DNA of 64,000 nt from contig NC_053139.1 in the NCBI RefSeq assembly GCF_016808335.1, positions 17,316,782 to 17,380,781 of the forward strand, written 5' to 3'. The DNA comes from Panicum virgatum (lineage: Eukaryota > Streptophyta > Magnoliopsida > Poales > Poaceae). Positions 45,905-57,404 of the stretch are shown in pieces (within the stretch, counting starts at the first letter, position 1; every line of letters starts with the position of its first letter). The position numbers and the translations under genes are program-made. A model generated the notes under the pieces. The model made no database searches. It had not been told where the DNA came from and was given only the letters and a program-made list of their open reading frames with translations.

Positions 45905-47600
45905 CATCATCTTCGTCGTGTCCCCAACCACGGATTTCTCCACTACGCTGGCGAGCCAGTACCTGGGCCTCGTCAATGTCACCAGCAATGGCAACAAGCG
46001 CAACCGGATATTCGCCGTCGAGCTGGACACCTTGCAGCAGGACGAGTTCCGTGACATCAACGACAACCACGTCGGCGTGGACATCAACAGCCTCATTTCT
46101 CTGGACTCCAGCGATGCCAGCTACTACGATGATGAAGGAAGCTTTAAGAATCTCTCATTAATAAGCCACGAGGAGATGCGAGTGTGGGTCGACTACGACG
46201 CAGCTAGCATCCGGATCAACGTGACCTTAGCTCCTCTCAGCTTGGCCAAACCTGCCAAGCTGCTGATCTCGGCCGTCTACAACCTGTCTTCGGTGCTGAC
46301 CGACATGGCGTATGTCGGTTTCTCATCAGCCACAGGCTCATTCAACTCGAGGCACTACGTGCTGGGCTGGAGCTTCGCCATGGACGTTCCTGCTCCGGCT
46401 ATCGACATTACCAAGCTGCCGAAGTTGCCCCGTGAGGGCCCAAAGGCTCGGTCCAAGGTTTTGGAGATCGTCTTCCCAATAGCATCTGCAGCGGTCGTCT
46501 TTTGCCTCGGCACTGCCATCATTTTATTGATGCGTAGAAGAACGAAGTACTCTGAGCTACGGGAAGATTGGGAGGTTGAGTTTGGGCCACACCGGTTCCC
46601 CTACAAGGATCTGCATCGTACCACTGAAGGATTCAGAAACAAGAACTTGCTTGGCGTTGGAGGGTTTGGGAGAGTCTACGAAGGTGTGCTTCCTATTTCT
46701 GATCTTGACATTGCTGTGAAGAAGGTGTCACATAACTTGAGCCAGGGCATGAAGGAATTCATCGCTGAGGTTGCGAGTCTAGGTCGTCTCCAGCATCGCA
46801 ATCTGGTGCGTTTACTTGGCTATTGCCGAAGAAAAGGTGAACTCCTTCTGGTGTATGAGTACATGTCTAATGGAAGTCTTGACAAGTACCTGTATGATCA
46901 AGACAAAAGACCAACTCTGAGTTGGCCTCAAAGGTTTAAGATCATCAAGGACATCGCATCTGGCCTACTCTACCTCCATGAGGAATGGGAGAAAGTAGTC
47001 ATCCATCGAGATATCAAATCAAGTAACGTGCTCCTCGACAGTGGGATGAATGGACGGCTAGGCGATTTCGGCCTAGCAAGGTTGTACAACCATGGCACAG
47101 ACCCTCAAAGCACTCATGTGGTTGGTACAATAGGTTACCTGGCCCCAGAGCTTGCACGCACAAGCATGGCAACCCCTCTGACAGACGTCTTCGCCTTTGG
47201 TACATTCATCCTTGAGGTCACTTGTGGGAGAAGGCCTATTTTCCAAGATGCAATTGGCAGCCAGATTATGCTGGTTGATTGGGTGCTGGAGCATTGGCGT
47301 GGAGGAACGCTTGCTTACACAGTTGATGCAAACCTCCATGGTGATTTCATTGTCAGTGAGGCGTGTCTGGTGCTCGAGTTGGGGCTCATGTGCTCGCATC
47401 CTTTTGTGAATGCAAGGCCCAGCATGCGGCAAGTGGAACAGTTCCTGAGTAAGGAGGTACCACTGCCAGAGCTGAGGCCTACCAACATGAGCTTCCACAT
47501 GCTGGCACTAACGACGCAGAACCAAGGATTTGACTCATATGTACAATCATATCCATCGTCTTCTATGGCAAGCATCAGTACAACTTCTCTAGCCCCTTAG
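45905..47600 (+). pseudogene. L-type lectin receptor kinase, 3' part
   Basis: The open frame continues the lectin domain after the Copia insertion (IIFVVSPTTDFS; CAT-GG|C joins in frame) and runs without a stop to 47600. Order: lectin C-half to about 46400, a membrane span VLEIVFPIASAAVVFCLGTA (46460-46530), the kinase glycine loop GVGGFGRVYEG, IAVKKV lysine, HRDIKSSNVLL, DFGLARL and GTIGYLAPE, and a C-tail. All kinase motifs are intact. Total gene length without the insertion is about 668 codons, normal for this family. There is no ATG at the start of this segment; the first in-frame ATG is at about 46175. Expression as a receptor is prevented by the codon-27 stop and the Copia. Confidence 0.93.
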
Positions 47601-48640
47601 TAGGAAGATGGCTTGCGTGTTACCTTTTGTGCTTGTCCCACAAAATAGTTATGTATAAAACAATTTTGTTTCCCGGTTAATATATCGCTCTGTTTGGAAG
47701 AGATTGCTCACCAAGCAGCTTAGCTTGCGCAGCTACAGAAACAGAATGATTGGCTGCAGCTGCAGCAAGCTGAACTGAACAACTGTATATAGTTACTGCC
47801 CATGCAACAAGCAGCAAGTGGTAATTAACGGCACACCATAAAACATTTGGTCACAAAATTAGCAATGTATTTGAGTTTTCTCATATGGTGAGAAAAGATT
47901 GTTGACAAATTGATTCCAGCATATAAGTAGTTTAATATCAGGACTACACAATTAACATTCAAAGGATAAGGAATAAATAAGTAGTATTTGTTCATGTAGG
48001 CTTACACCACGCCTAATCCAGAGGAACACTAAAATCCACGAAAGTAATTAACAATGAGAAAAGATCATGTTACATACCAGTGTGAACATGAAAATAAAAC
48101 ACTTTACTACCTCTTACAAAACATCTAGGTGTAGAGAGTGAAAACTTTAAGACAACTGTATTCTTGATTTATTTGGTGAGCCAAAACATCAAGGCAGATA
48201 CTTGTAACAGCAATGTGAAATCAAGGAAGTATGACGACTATCGTCAAAGTTGTGCACCCTCCATCTTCAATTCTGAGTGTGACCTGACATCGACTGTACT
48301 GGGGACTAATCAACCCTCCATAGTCAATGAAGTTTTATGTTGGTTGATGGCTCACATCAAATATCCTGTTCACAAGGCAACCATGAATTATTGACAAGTA
48401 CGTATCTCTGAAGTGAATGGGACTTCAACCTTCCTTAATTTGACTTATTTGATAGGCTATAATTATCAAAAATAATAATAATCATAGATGTGCACAAAAT
48501 AATGCTCCATTTGGTGAGTCTATACGTTTTTTCCCCTATAATCATCATTCTACTAAAATAATCTAGATCAATCATGATCCATTATGTGTAACAACTTTTG
48601 TAATTTTAAAAAATGAAAGTTAGAAAATAGAAATACTACT
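47601..48640. other. 3' flank of the lectin kinase, AT-rich
   Basis: Intergenic AT-rich DNA with a GCAGCTGCAGC palindromic patch near 47755-47770. Short frames (for example 48164-48394) are not recognisable. No RNA gene is seen. Confidence 0.4.
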
Positions 48641-48649
48641 AGCGTCAGG

Positions 48650-49200
48650 TCAGCGGTTGCTGCGCGGTGAGGTGAGGTCGGGCCGGCGGCAGCGCTGCAC
48701 GGCGAGGGGAGGTTGACCGGCGGCAGCGCTGCGCGGCAAGGCAAGGTCGGGCTGGCACGCAGTGGCGGAGCCACCAGTACGGCGAACCGTACCTGCTACC
48801 TTTGCCACACTTATTACTTGTAAAATATATCTATCCAATCTTCACTTACAAATGCTTGATATTTTCATACAATTGCGACTCACAAGCTGATTAGTAGTAG
48901 ATTTGATTAGTAGTATATTTATGCATAATTGATGCCAATGTCTGTGTTTTATTGCATTGTATAACATCTTGTCACATATATGTGTTTCTTGAAACAAATT
49001 AGTAGTAGTAGATTTGCCATAGATAGATTTTGATTCTGGCTCCGCCACTGGGCTGGCGGCGGCGCTGCGCGGCGAGTTAGGTCGGGCTAGCAGCGGCGCT
49101 GCACAGCGAGGCGAGGTCGACCGCTAGCGGTGCTGTGCGGTGAGGTAAGGTCGGGCTGGCGGCGTCGCTAGGCAAGGTCGGGTCGATAGCGGCACGGCAG
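48650..49200. repeat. GC-rich minisatellite, about 35-bp unit
   Basis: Roughly seven degenerate units of the form GGCAGCGCTGCGCGGCGAGG followed by an AGGTCGGGCTGGC-like end. They differ by substitutions and small gaps. A MITE (48760-49048) interrupts the third unit. Confidence 0.8.
48760..49048. mobile_element. hAT-like MITE
   Basis: A 289-bp AT-rich insertion with inverted ends CAGTGGCGGAGCCA at 48760 and, inverted, at 49048. Flanks GGCTGGCA (48750-48757) and GGCTGGCG (49049-49056) form a near-perfect 8-bp duplication of the hAT type, with two extra bases on the left. It has no coding capacity. Confidence 0.78.
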
Positions 49201-50212
49201 GACAGGTCGCGGCGGGGTGGGGCCCGTCGCGGCACAGCGCAGGTTGGGCCGGTGGCGGCACAGCAAGGTCAGGGCCGTGGAGGGAACCACCAGAATGAAG
49301 ATTGGGGAGTAGAGGGCGGCGAGGCCGTCGTGCTGGGGGAGGGCCATGCGCCGTCGTCCGGAGGGAGGAGAAGCGGCGTGGCTGGAGCGCGCCATTGCAT
49401 GGAAGGAGAAGACGCGAGCGCGGAGCGGAGGAAAAGGGAAGACACAAGTAGGGGCCCTCTATACCCACCCGTGGGAGAAGGGGCCGGGAGGGTGTATTTA
49501 GGGGATCTCCCTATTTCGTAAGTAGAGGTTGGAGTAGGGGCTTGGCCTAAGTTGCTCTTAGGCCACCATGAATGTGCCCCTGGCGTGTTGCCACATGCCT
49601 ACGAGCCTGTCTTGAATGGCCATCATGTCGCCGGCATCCCATCCGCCGTATGGCACTTGAATGCCCTAGCCTGCTCTGCACTCGAGTCCACCCCGGCTCC
49701 AGCGTTTGATGGATGGGACGCAACCAAGCTTTTGCGGCGGAGCAAGGAGAGCGTAGGGGAGGCGTGCGCACAGGCGTCCACCGCCCTGTCAGCGCAGCTC
49801 TGCGTTGGAGTAATGGTGGCTGGGCGGGTGTACCAGGGATGGTGGACACGGCCGGGTGACATGAATGTCAAAGTGCGCCTGAGTCCTGACGACATTCGCG
49901 TACGAAGGCGTCGGGGCATTGGTCGGGCTGGGTGGGCGTAGCTGGCACGAAGTCCACCTCATCAGGGAGAGGCCGGCCGAATTAGGGGGGAGGTGGCGGC
50001 GAATCTAGGCACAGATCCGCCCATCGAGAGCCTTGCTGGTCGTAGGGACGGGGGGGCACAAACGTGGCGCAGGAGCTTGGGCGGGATCGGCGATGGGGGC
50101 CGCATCACCACCCGCTGCGCGGGGCTCGTCCTTTCCTTCCTACCAGAGATAGGGTGAAGGTATGCGTGCAAAGTTCTATTTACCGATGCCGATGTCATTT
50201 GAACTATATATC
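49201..50212. other. GC-rich unassigned region
   Basis: GC-rich DNA with frames open on both strands (for example 49552-49941 plus, 49623-49919 minus). None has a motif I recognise. It could be decayed host-gene sequence. No transposon termini were found. Confidence 0.35.
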
Positions 50213-50481
50213 TGTTAGCAATCGATAGCTAGGAAGGAGAATGGGGATAGGCTAGAAGAATTTGGGGATCGGGAAGAACAGAGGTCGGATTACGAGTTCA
50301 AGTGTTTACAGATTGTTCATCGATAATTCCTCTCTCAGGTCCTCACGTTACATATAACTCACGCCGGCGGTGGAACCACACACGCTAGCTACTCCAATCT
50401 GGGCCATAGACACGCTGGTTGGGCTTGGTGGGCCGAGACGACCTGCGAGGCCCATTTGCTGGTGGTGATCGCCTGCTAACA
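50213..50481 (-). repeat. 3' LTR of the Reina-like element
   Basis: Minus strand TGTTAGCAGG (50481) to GCTAACA (50213), preceded by the polypurine stretch AAGAAAGGGGGGG. The 5' LTR is outside the window, so identity cannot be measured. Confidence 0.75.
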
Positions 50482-50510
50482 CCCCCCCTTTCTTGAGCTG
50501 CTGGTTGTCC

Positions 50511-53510
50511 TCAAACAGCTGCCGCAGGATACTGCTGACGTAAAGCCTCCATGTCCTCCCGTGTAGCTAGAGAAACAGGCATGTGAGACCACTTAATCAA
50601 CACTTGCTGGATCTGGGCATTACCTTTAGTGACACAGCGATGCTGGATGATCTTCTCAGGCACACTCCACCGAAATGTATGATCAGGAATGTCTGTAGTA
50701 ACTTCATGGTGCTGACCGACCAGTTTCTTCAGCTGGGAAACGTGGAAAACCGGATGCACCATAGAAGAGGATGGCAGCTTCAATTCATATGCTACTGCTC
50801 CCATCTTAGACAGAATCTGGTAGGGACCAAAAAATTTGAAAGCCAATTTCTGGTTTGAACGTGGTGCTAAGGATGATTGAGGATACGGCTGTGCTTTCAA
50901 GAACACCCACTCCCCAACTTAAAATGAGCGTTCAGAGCGCTTCTTATCAGCCTGACGCTTCATTTTATCCTTGGCTCGCAACAGGTGTTGCCGAACCAGA
51001 TCTAACATCACTTGCCGCTCTTGCATCCACTCAGAAAGGACCACAGGAACATAAACATCCTCCACTGAAATGCCAAAGTGATGTGGCTCATGACCATATA
51101 GTACTGAGAACGTAGTCTTTGCAGTAGCAGAATGAACACTGGTATTATACCAAAATTCGGCCAGTGCCAGCCAGTTTCTCCATGTTGCTGGACATGCATG
51201 AACAAAGCAATGCAAGAAGGTCTCCAAACATTGATTGACGCGCTCTGTTTGCTCATCCGTCTGTGGGTGATAAGCTGTGCTCAAATTCAAAGTCACATCA
51301 GCTAATTGAAAGAGAGCTTTCCAGAACTTACTGGTGAACACTTTGTCTCTGTCAGAGACAATGGTTGCAGGGAGACCATGTAAACGATATATTTGGTTGT
51401 GGAACAACTTAGCAACAATGACAGCAGTAAATGGGTGTTTGAGAGCTAAAAAATGAGCGTACTTGGAGAACAGATCCACCACAACCAGAATACAGTTAAC
51501 CCCAGCTGATATGGGTAACCCTTCGATAAAGTTCATAGAGATAATCTGCCAAGACTGTTGTGGAATAGGCAAGGGTTTCAATAAGCCTGGTAATTTAGAC
51601 CTGTCAGGTTTAGACAGCTGATGCACCAGACATGATTGCACAAACACAAGGACTGCTTTCTTCATTCCATGCCATGCAAACAATTGCTTAAGCCGAGCAT
51701 AAGTGACTGGAAATCCAGAATGACCCCCCACAGCTGTGTTATGAAATGCAGACATGAGCCTTTGTTGCAAATCATGATCTGAGCCAACCCAGATTCTCCC
51801 CTGATACCTCAAGAGACCATCCTTAAGAGTAAAAGAGGGTACAACATCTTTCTGAATAGCCAATTTGGATAGAAGCCCTTTTGCAAACTCATCAGAAGCA
51901 TAAGACGATACTACCTGTTCCAGCCATTGAGGTGTAACTGAAGAAATGAGAGCACATTCAATGTCTTCTACAGCTCTTCTGGACAAGGCATCAGCTGCAC
52001 GATTATCAACTCCTTGCTTGTATATAATCTTATATTGAAGGCCCAGCAATTTAGTAAAGACTTTCTGCTGCCATGGTGTGTGTAATCGCTGCTCAGAAAG
52101 CTGAACTAGGCTCTTCTGGTCTGTGAAGATGTGAAACTCCCCAAACTGCAAATAATGCTTCCACTGATCTATAGCAGTAAGTATAGCCATGTATTCTTTC
52201 TCATATGTTGAAAGGCCTTGAGACCGTGGCCCCAATGGTTTCCTGAGATAGGCTAATGGATGCCCATTTTGCATTAAAACAGCTCCAATACCAGAGCCAC
52301 TTGCATCAGTTTCAATGGCAAAAGGGGTTGAAAAATCTGGTAAGGCAAGAACAGGAGCTGAGCTTAGAGCCTGTTGCAAGGCTTGGAATGCCACTTGGTT
52401 TGGCAATTACTCCAAAATGCTTAACAAACCCCTCAATTCCTTGACATTAGCTGGTATGGGCCACCGTAAGATAGCTTGCACTTTACTGGGATCAGTGGAC
52501 ACCCCTTCTTGACTGATTACATGCCCTAAGTATGACACCTACCGCTTTGCAAATATGCATTTTGATAGCTTGACTTGCCAATGGTCTCTAGCCAGCAATT
52601 GCAGCACCAGCTTAACATGTTCTAGGTGCTCTTCATAGGACTTGCTATACATCAGTATATCATCAAAAAACACTAACACACACTTCCTGAGTAAAGGAGA
52701 CAGTGTGGTATTCATCGCTTTCTGAAAAGTTGCAGGTGCCCCAGATAGTCCAAAAAGCATCACTCAAAATTCATAATGCCCAGTGTGTGTTTGAAAGGCA
52801 GTCTTATGAGCATCCTCAGGCTTTAATCTAACTTGGTGATAGCCAGCTGTCAGGTCCAGACTTGTAAACCAACTAGCCTTGCCCAATTCATCCAAGAAAT
52901 CATCAATGAGAGGCACTGGATATTTGCATTTCAGAGTTATAGCATTCAAATGTCTAAAGTCAACACAAAATCTCCATGATTTGTCCTTTTTCTTGACCAG
53001 CAAAACAGAAGAAGAAAATGGACTTGTTCTATATTGTATAATCCCTTCCTGTAACATGGTAATAATCTGTCTGTCAATCTCATCCTTGACAGCTGGTGGG
53101 TATCGATAGGGTCTCACTACCACAGGAGAAGCCCCTTCTACCAAGGGTATGCTCTGATCACAAGCTCTCTCAGGAGGCAGACCAGAGGGTGGATCAAAAA
53201 CAGCACCAAATTCATCCAACAACTGGGCTAACTCAGGTGGAACATTTAGCTTAAGAGCTGCTGCATCAGAAACTAACAGGGCAAACAACTCCACCATAGA
53301 CCCAACAGGAAGTTCAGGAAGAATACCTTGAAGTAAGGAAGAAGACCCTTGATAAGGTATGGAGATCCATTTCTGCATCCAATGAATGTGCATAGGACTA
53401 TACTTCTCAAGCCAATTCATGCCCACAATCATATCATAATGGCTGAGGCAAGATTCTAATATCTGACTGAAATGAACAGCCCTGTATGGTCCAGTCAGCA
53501 TTGAGCGGTC
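50511..53510 (-). pseudogene. Reina-like pol, broken
   Basis: Minus strand, from high to low coordinate: protease end YDMIVGMNWLEKYSP; RT with WRFCVDFRHLNAITLKCKYP, TSLDLTAGYHQVRL and the FFDDILMYSKS catalytic motif (FDD); RNase H ETDASGSGIGAVLMQNGHP; integrase with the VHQLSKPDRSK linker, MNFIEGLP, VVVDLFSKYAHF and [16 protein letters not shown]. The tail FGPYQILSKMGAVAYEL is followed by a chromodomain-like region, PEKIIQHRC to REDMEALRQQYP. In-frame stops: TGA at 52764-52766, TAG near 52537 and TAA near 50917. A deletion with frame change lies near 52400, after KELRG. Confidence 0.9.
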
Positions 53511-56500
53511 TGTAACACCCTAGTTTAAATTCCAGCATTTAATAATAAATTTAATTGGCTTTATTTAATTTTCTAAGGTTTATTGTGTTAGACTTGCATT
53601 TAATCTAAAATTTTGTTCCTTAAGTAATTAAAATTTTATCATAGGTTTAAATTTTGGTGTTGCATTCATGCTGGTGCATAGTTTTAATTATTTGAGTGTG
53701 GTTTGAATTCAAATTTGTATTTGAATTCAAACTTTGTTTGAATTAGAAATAGAAAAGAGAAAAACCCAGATAAATAGAAAACCAACCCGGCCCAAGCTGC
53801 CAAACCCCAGCCCAACCCGCTTCCTTCTCGGCCCAGCTCGCCACCTCCGCTCTACCGCGCGCTCACTCACCCGCACACCGGCCCAGCCTACCACCTCGCC
53901 CCCTGCGCGCCTGACCCCACCCGCCAGCGCCTCTCCGCGCGGAGCGCACGCCGCACGCACGCGCTCACCGCACCCGCTGCCACGCCAGGCCCGCGCATCA
54001 GCGCCCTCCTCTCCCCTTCCTTCCCGGCTCCGCGCAACGGCCGCCCGAGATCACCGGCGAGGTCGCCGGGATCCTTATCCCGCTGCGCCCCGCCGCAATC
54101 CCCGCCCGGCCCCTTTAAACTCACCCGGTGGACCCCCCCTGCAACCCTACCCTCGACATACCACTGCCCCAATCCCTAGCCGCCACGCCGCACAGCTCCG
54201 CCGAGCAGAGCAGAGCGCTGCGCCGCCGCGGCCACGCCCCTCCGCTGCACTGGAGCCCCATCCACGCAGCGCTTCGACTCCGCCGTGACCGCCAGGAGCT
54301 TCCCCGAGCCGCTGCCCTCGGCTACGACCTCTGCAACACCCCCGCATCGACCCGTCACCGAACGCCGTCGCGACTCGCTGCCGGTCTTCGCCGCCGGATC
54401 CCCTGCACGACCCCCACGCTCGATTCAAGCCCCGGTGAGCATCGCCCGGACCTCATCTTCCTTTTAGCGCACGTTCCTGTAGTCTGTAGGTTCCCTAGAA
54501 GGCCGGTCACCGGCCGCCGTCGCTGCGCCGCCACCACGCCATGGCCAGGCTTCGCCCTGCTGTGCCGTAGCCCCGAGCTGAACCTTGTGTAGCTTGGCCT
54601 TACCGTGTAGAAGCCTCAGCAGTTGAATCGGATCCGAATCGGGTCCCTTACTGCGCGAACGCAGATCGCCGGCGAACCTTCGCCGCCCCTCGCCGTGGCG
54701 AGCCCCTGCGAAACCCCAATCCCCCACCCTATGTACCCAGTGGAGTTCGCCATGTCGCGGGCTACCTCCCTAACCCAAACCCGTGTGGAATCGAGCCCCA
54801 CAGCACCTTTTCGGCCATCTCCGGCGAGTTTTCCCCACGCGCCGCCGCGGAGATTCGCTCCGGCGACCAACGCCGCCGCTCCCTCTCCAACCCGCATCCA
54901 GGGCCGTTTGATGGAGATCCGACGGCCATCCGCGATTCCGAGCCGAGTCAAATCCCCAGCGTACCGGTCAGCGCATGGACTTTTGCAGAAGAGCCCCTCG
55001 GGTTATTGAGTATCAACCCGCGGTCCAGACTTAGTCAAAAATAATCCCACTTAGGTCCTGTTTTTAACGTTTTAACCCCCGAGCTTTCTGGAATTAGCGC
55101 CCGCAGTCCAGCCCTTGAGTTTTTATGCGCTAGCCCCTGAGTCTAACCTTTATTTACGTTTAGACCCTTGGTTTTTGCAGAAAACCCCCTGGAACCTTAG
55201 TTTTCTTGCAGTTTAGTCCCTGAACCTTGTTTTTAGCCTAGGATATGCGTTTTAGCTCCGTTTTAGGCGTACTTTATGTCCACGCGATCGTTGTAACGCG
55301 TAGAATAATTTTAGCTTAGTTTTTCTTGCTGTTTTTATGTATTGATGTATTGTTTCTTAGTTTTTGTTAGTGTTTGCTTGTATGCTTATTGTTGAGTTAC
55401 CGGAGGAGCCCCAGTACCAGTACCCGGAGCAGTCGTCTTCCGAGCACTTTGAGCAGCAGCAGGAGCAGTATGAGGAAGGCAAGTATAACATGAACAACCT
55501 ATCACTTTTAAATACATTTACATACTGCATTTTAATACTGTATGCCTATAAGGACTTTCCTAGCCACTTTATATCCTTTATATATATCCTTGGGTTGCAT
55601 TTTGGTTAGTTGTGCTGGGTGCCGCGCTATAACACATAAAGGTCCTTTTTTAATTAATTTGATTAATGGTTTATGCAACTTAATTCTGGGAGTGGCCCTC
55701 TGTGCTTCGTGCTTGGGTGGCTCACGTCTCGTTAAAATATGTTTTGTTAGAAACATGGTTTAGGGGGCCAGCACGGTGCTTAGTGCTTGGTTGGCCACTC
55801 TCCATAAGGACCGGTTCATAGAGCGACAACCTGGGACAACAGCGCTACCACAAGACTGGAATGGGACGGTCTTGGCATAATATTTAGGTCTTTTTGGTTT
55901 GGAGTAACTTACCTGCGGGGCAGGGGCGGTAAGCTTCTATGGCTCTCGTGCTGAGTGGCCTCGTCTGTGCTTCGTGTCTTGACGCCCACTAGACCTGCTC
56001 CATAGTCGCCGATCCACCCTCGCGGTTACTCCCTACCAACGAGATTCTTTGTAAAGGCCTCGTAGTGTGCTTGCTAGCCATCTCACCTAAGGAAGTGTGA
56101 TGAACAACTAGCGTAGCTCACGACTTGTGAGTAAAGATGTGCAACCTCTGCAGAGTATAAAACTGGTATACTAGCCGTACTCACGGTTATGAGCGGCCCA
56201 AATTCTCCTTTTGATTAGTGGGGTTATCTCCTTCCGACGAGGGAGGTGCCTCTCGGGGTTACCTTGGCTTGGTTTGGTATGGTTCTCAGTATCATCATGA
56301 TTAAATTTGACTAATTACTATGTAACTGGGTTAATGGTAATTCATCAACTTGTAGTAATTAATCTTAATAAAACTTTGTCAACACTTAAAAGCTTATGCA
56401 GTTGAGTCAGCCAACCTTAGAGTCTCATAGTTTGTGTTATACTTGTTGAGTACAAGTTGTGTACTCACTCTTGCCTCTTCTCTACTTTTTCCTCTTGGCT

Positions 56501-56829
56501 ACGCTACTACTGCTCAGTTCCTGCTGACACGAGGGAGTTCGCTCAGCGCTACCGGGACTACGAGGACTTCTAGGCGTTTCGTCTCCCAGTCGACGTCCCT
56601 GTGGCGCCCTGCTCAGCTTCGGAGAGTTTTATTCGTATTTGTACTTCGCTTCCGCTGTATCAGACATTTTGTCTTTAATGTAATAAATAACATTCGTATT
56701 CGCTTTATTATATCTTTTTACGTGATATGTGCTGTGATATACTGTTCATTCTATTGTATATACGTGTGACTTGATCCTGGCACGTATATGATTGCTCGGT
56801 TTATGTCCTTTTATAAACCGGGTGTTATA
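53511..56829 (+). repeat. Tekay-like 5' LTR
   Basis: Starts TGTAACACC and ends GGTGTTATA, nearly perfect inverted ends. It contains a GC-rich block (53790-54960), a possible donor CCCG|GTGAGC at 54435 and the exon-like module near 55385-55478. Relative to the 3' LTR a 38-bp deletion between GTTG repeats (near 55393) removed the module's acceptor. About 37 extra bases lie near 54010-54045. Confidence 0.93.
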
Positions 56830-56832
56830 GAG

Positions 56833-56845
56833 TGGTATCAGAGCC
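56833..56845 (+). other. Primer-binding site (initiator Met-tRNA)
   Basis: TGGTATCAGAGCC, three bases after the LTR end. Confidence 0.9.
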
Positions 56846-57404
56846 GTATCGACTGTAGGACGAAGCCTAGATAGAACTGGTCGAGTTGTAGGACTTCTTC
56901 TCTCCAATTCTTGCCTGCTGAAACTATTTTACTATTATACCCCTTGAATTCTATGACTTTTACCCGTCTTGCCTTGATTTCTATCTCTAAAGAATAGTTT
57001 TCGTGGATCTTGGCCTAAATCAGTTATCTGACCACCATGAGCATTAGCTAGGTGACCCTTTTATAATAATACGATAGCACGTTCTGCGACGCGTTGTGTT
57101 AGTCGAGTCGTATGTTAAACTCGGCTAAGTTGTGAAAATTGACTGCTTGTTATTATGCTACATGTTTGATTTGGATTTTTGAATGATTGTATAGCTTAGT
57201 AGTTTAATTTCGTTTAGAGAAACTCACTCTTATGTTAAAGTTAATTAATTAATAAAACAAGATTAGATCGTTGGGGGTAAACAGTCCACTCTATCCTGTC
57301 TACTTTATCATGTCTAAGTCTTTTTCCGCAAAGAGTTATCATATCCATCTGAATTTATTCCTGCAATATCCTTACTCGTGAAATCTTTTGTCCAAAATCA
57401 GATT

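Larger units (their letters stand above)
50213..53510 (-). mobile_element. Reina-like Ty3/Gypsy element, 3' part, minus strand
   Basis: On the minus strand this is the 3' part of a chromovirus: protease end, RT, RNase H, integrase, chromodomain-like tail, polypurine tract and a 269-bp LTR. The rest lies to the right of the Tekay-like element that inserted at 53510 and is outside the window. Short LTR, compact pol and C-terminal chromodomain fit the Reina clade. Confidence 0.85.

Noticed and set aside
45918..47600. A separate 560-aa gene starting at 45918
   Set aside because: The first codon is GTG, not ATG. The frame is the continuation of the lectin kinase interrupted by the Copia element.
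49547..49941. Host gene on either strand
   Set aside because: Overlapping frames on both strands and no recognisable domain. Kept as unassigned.
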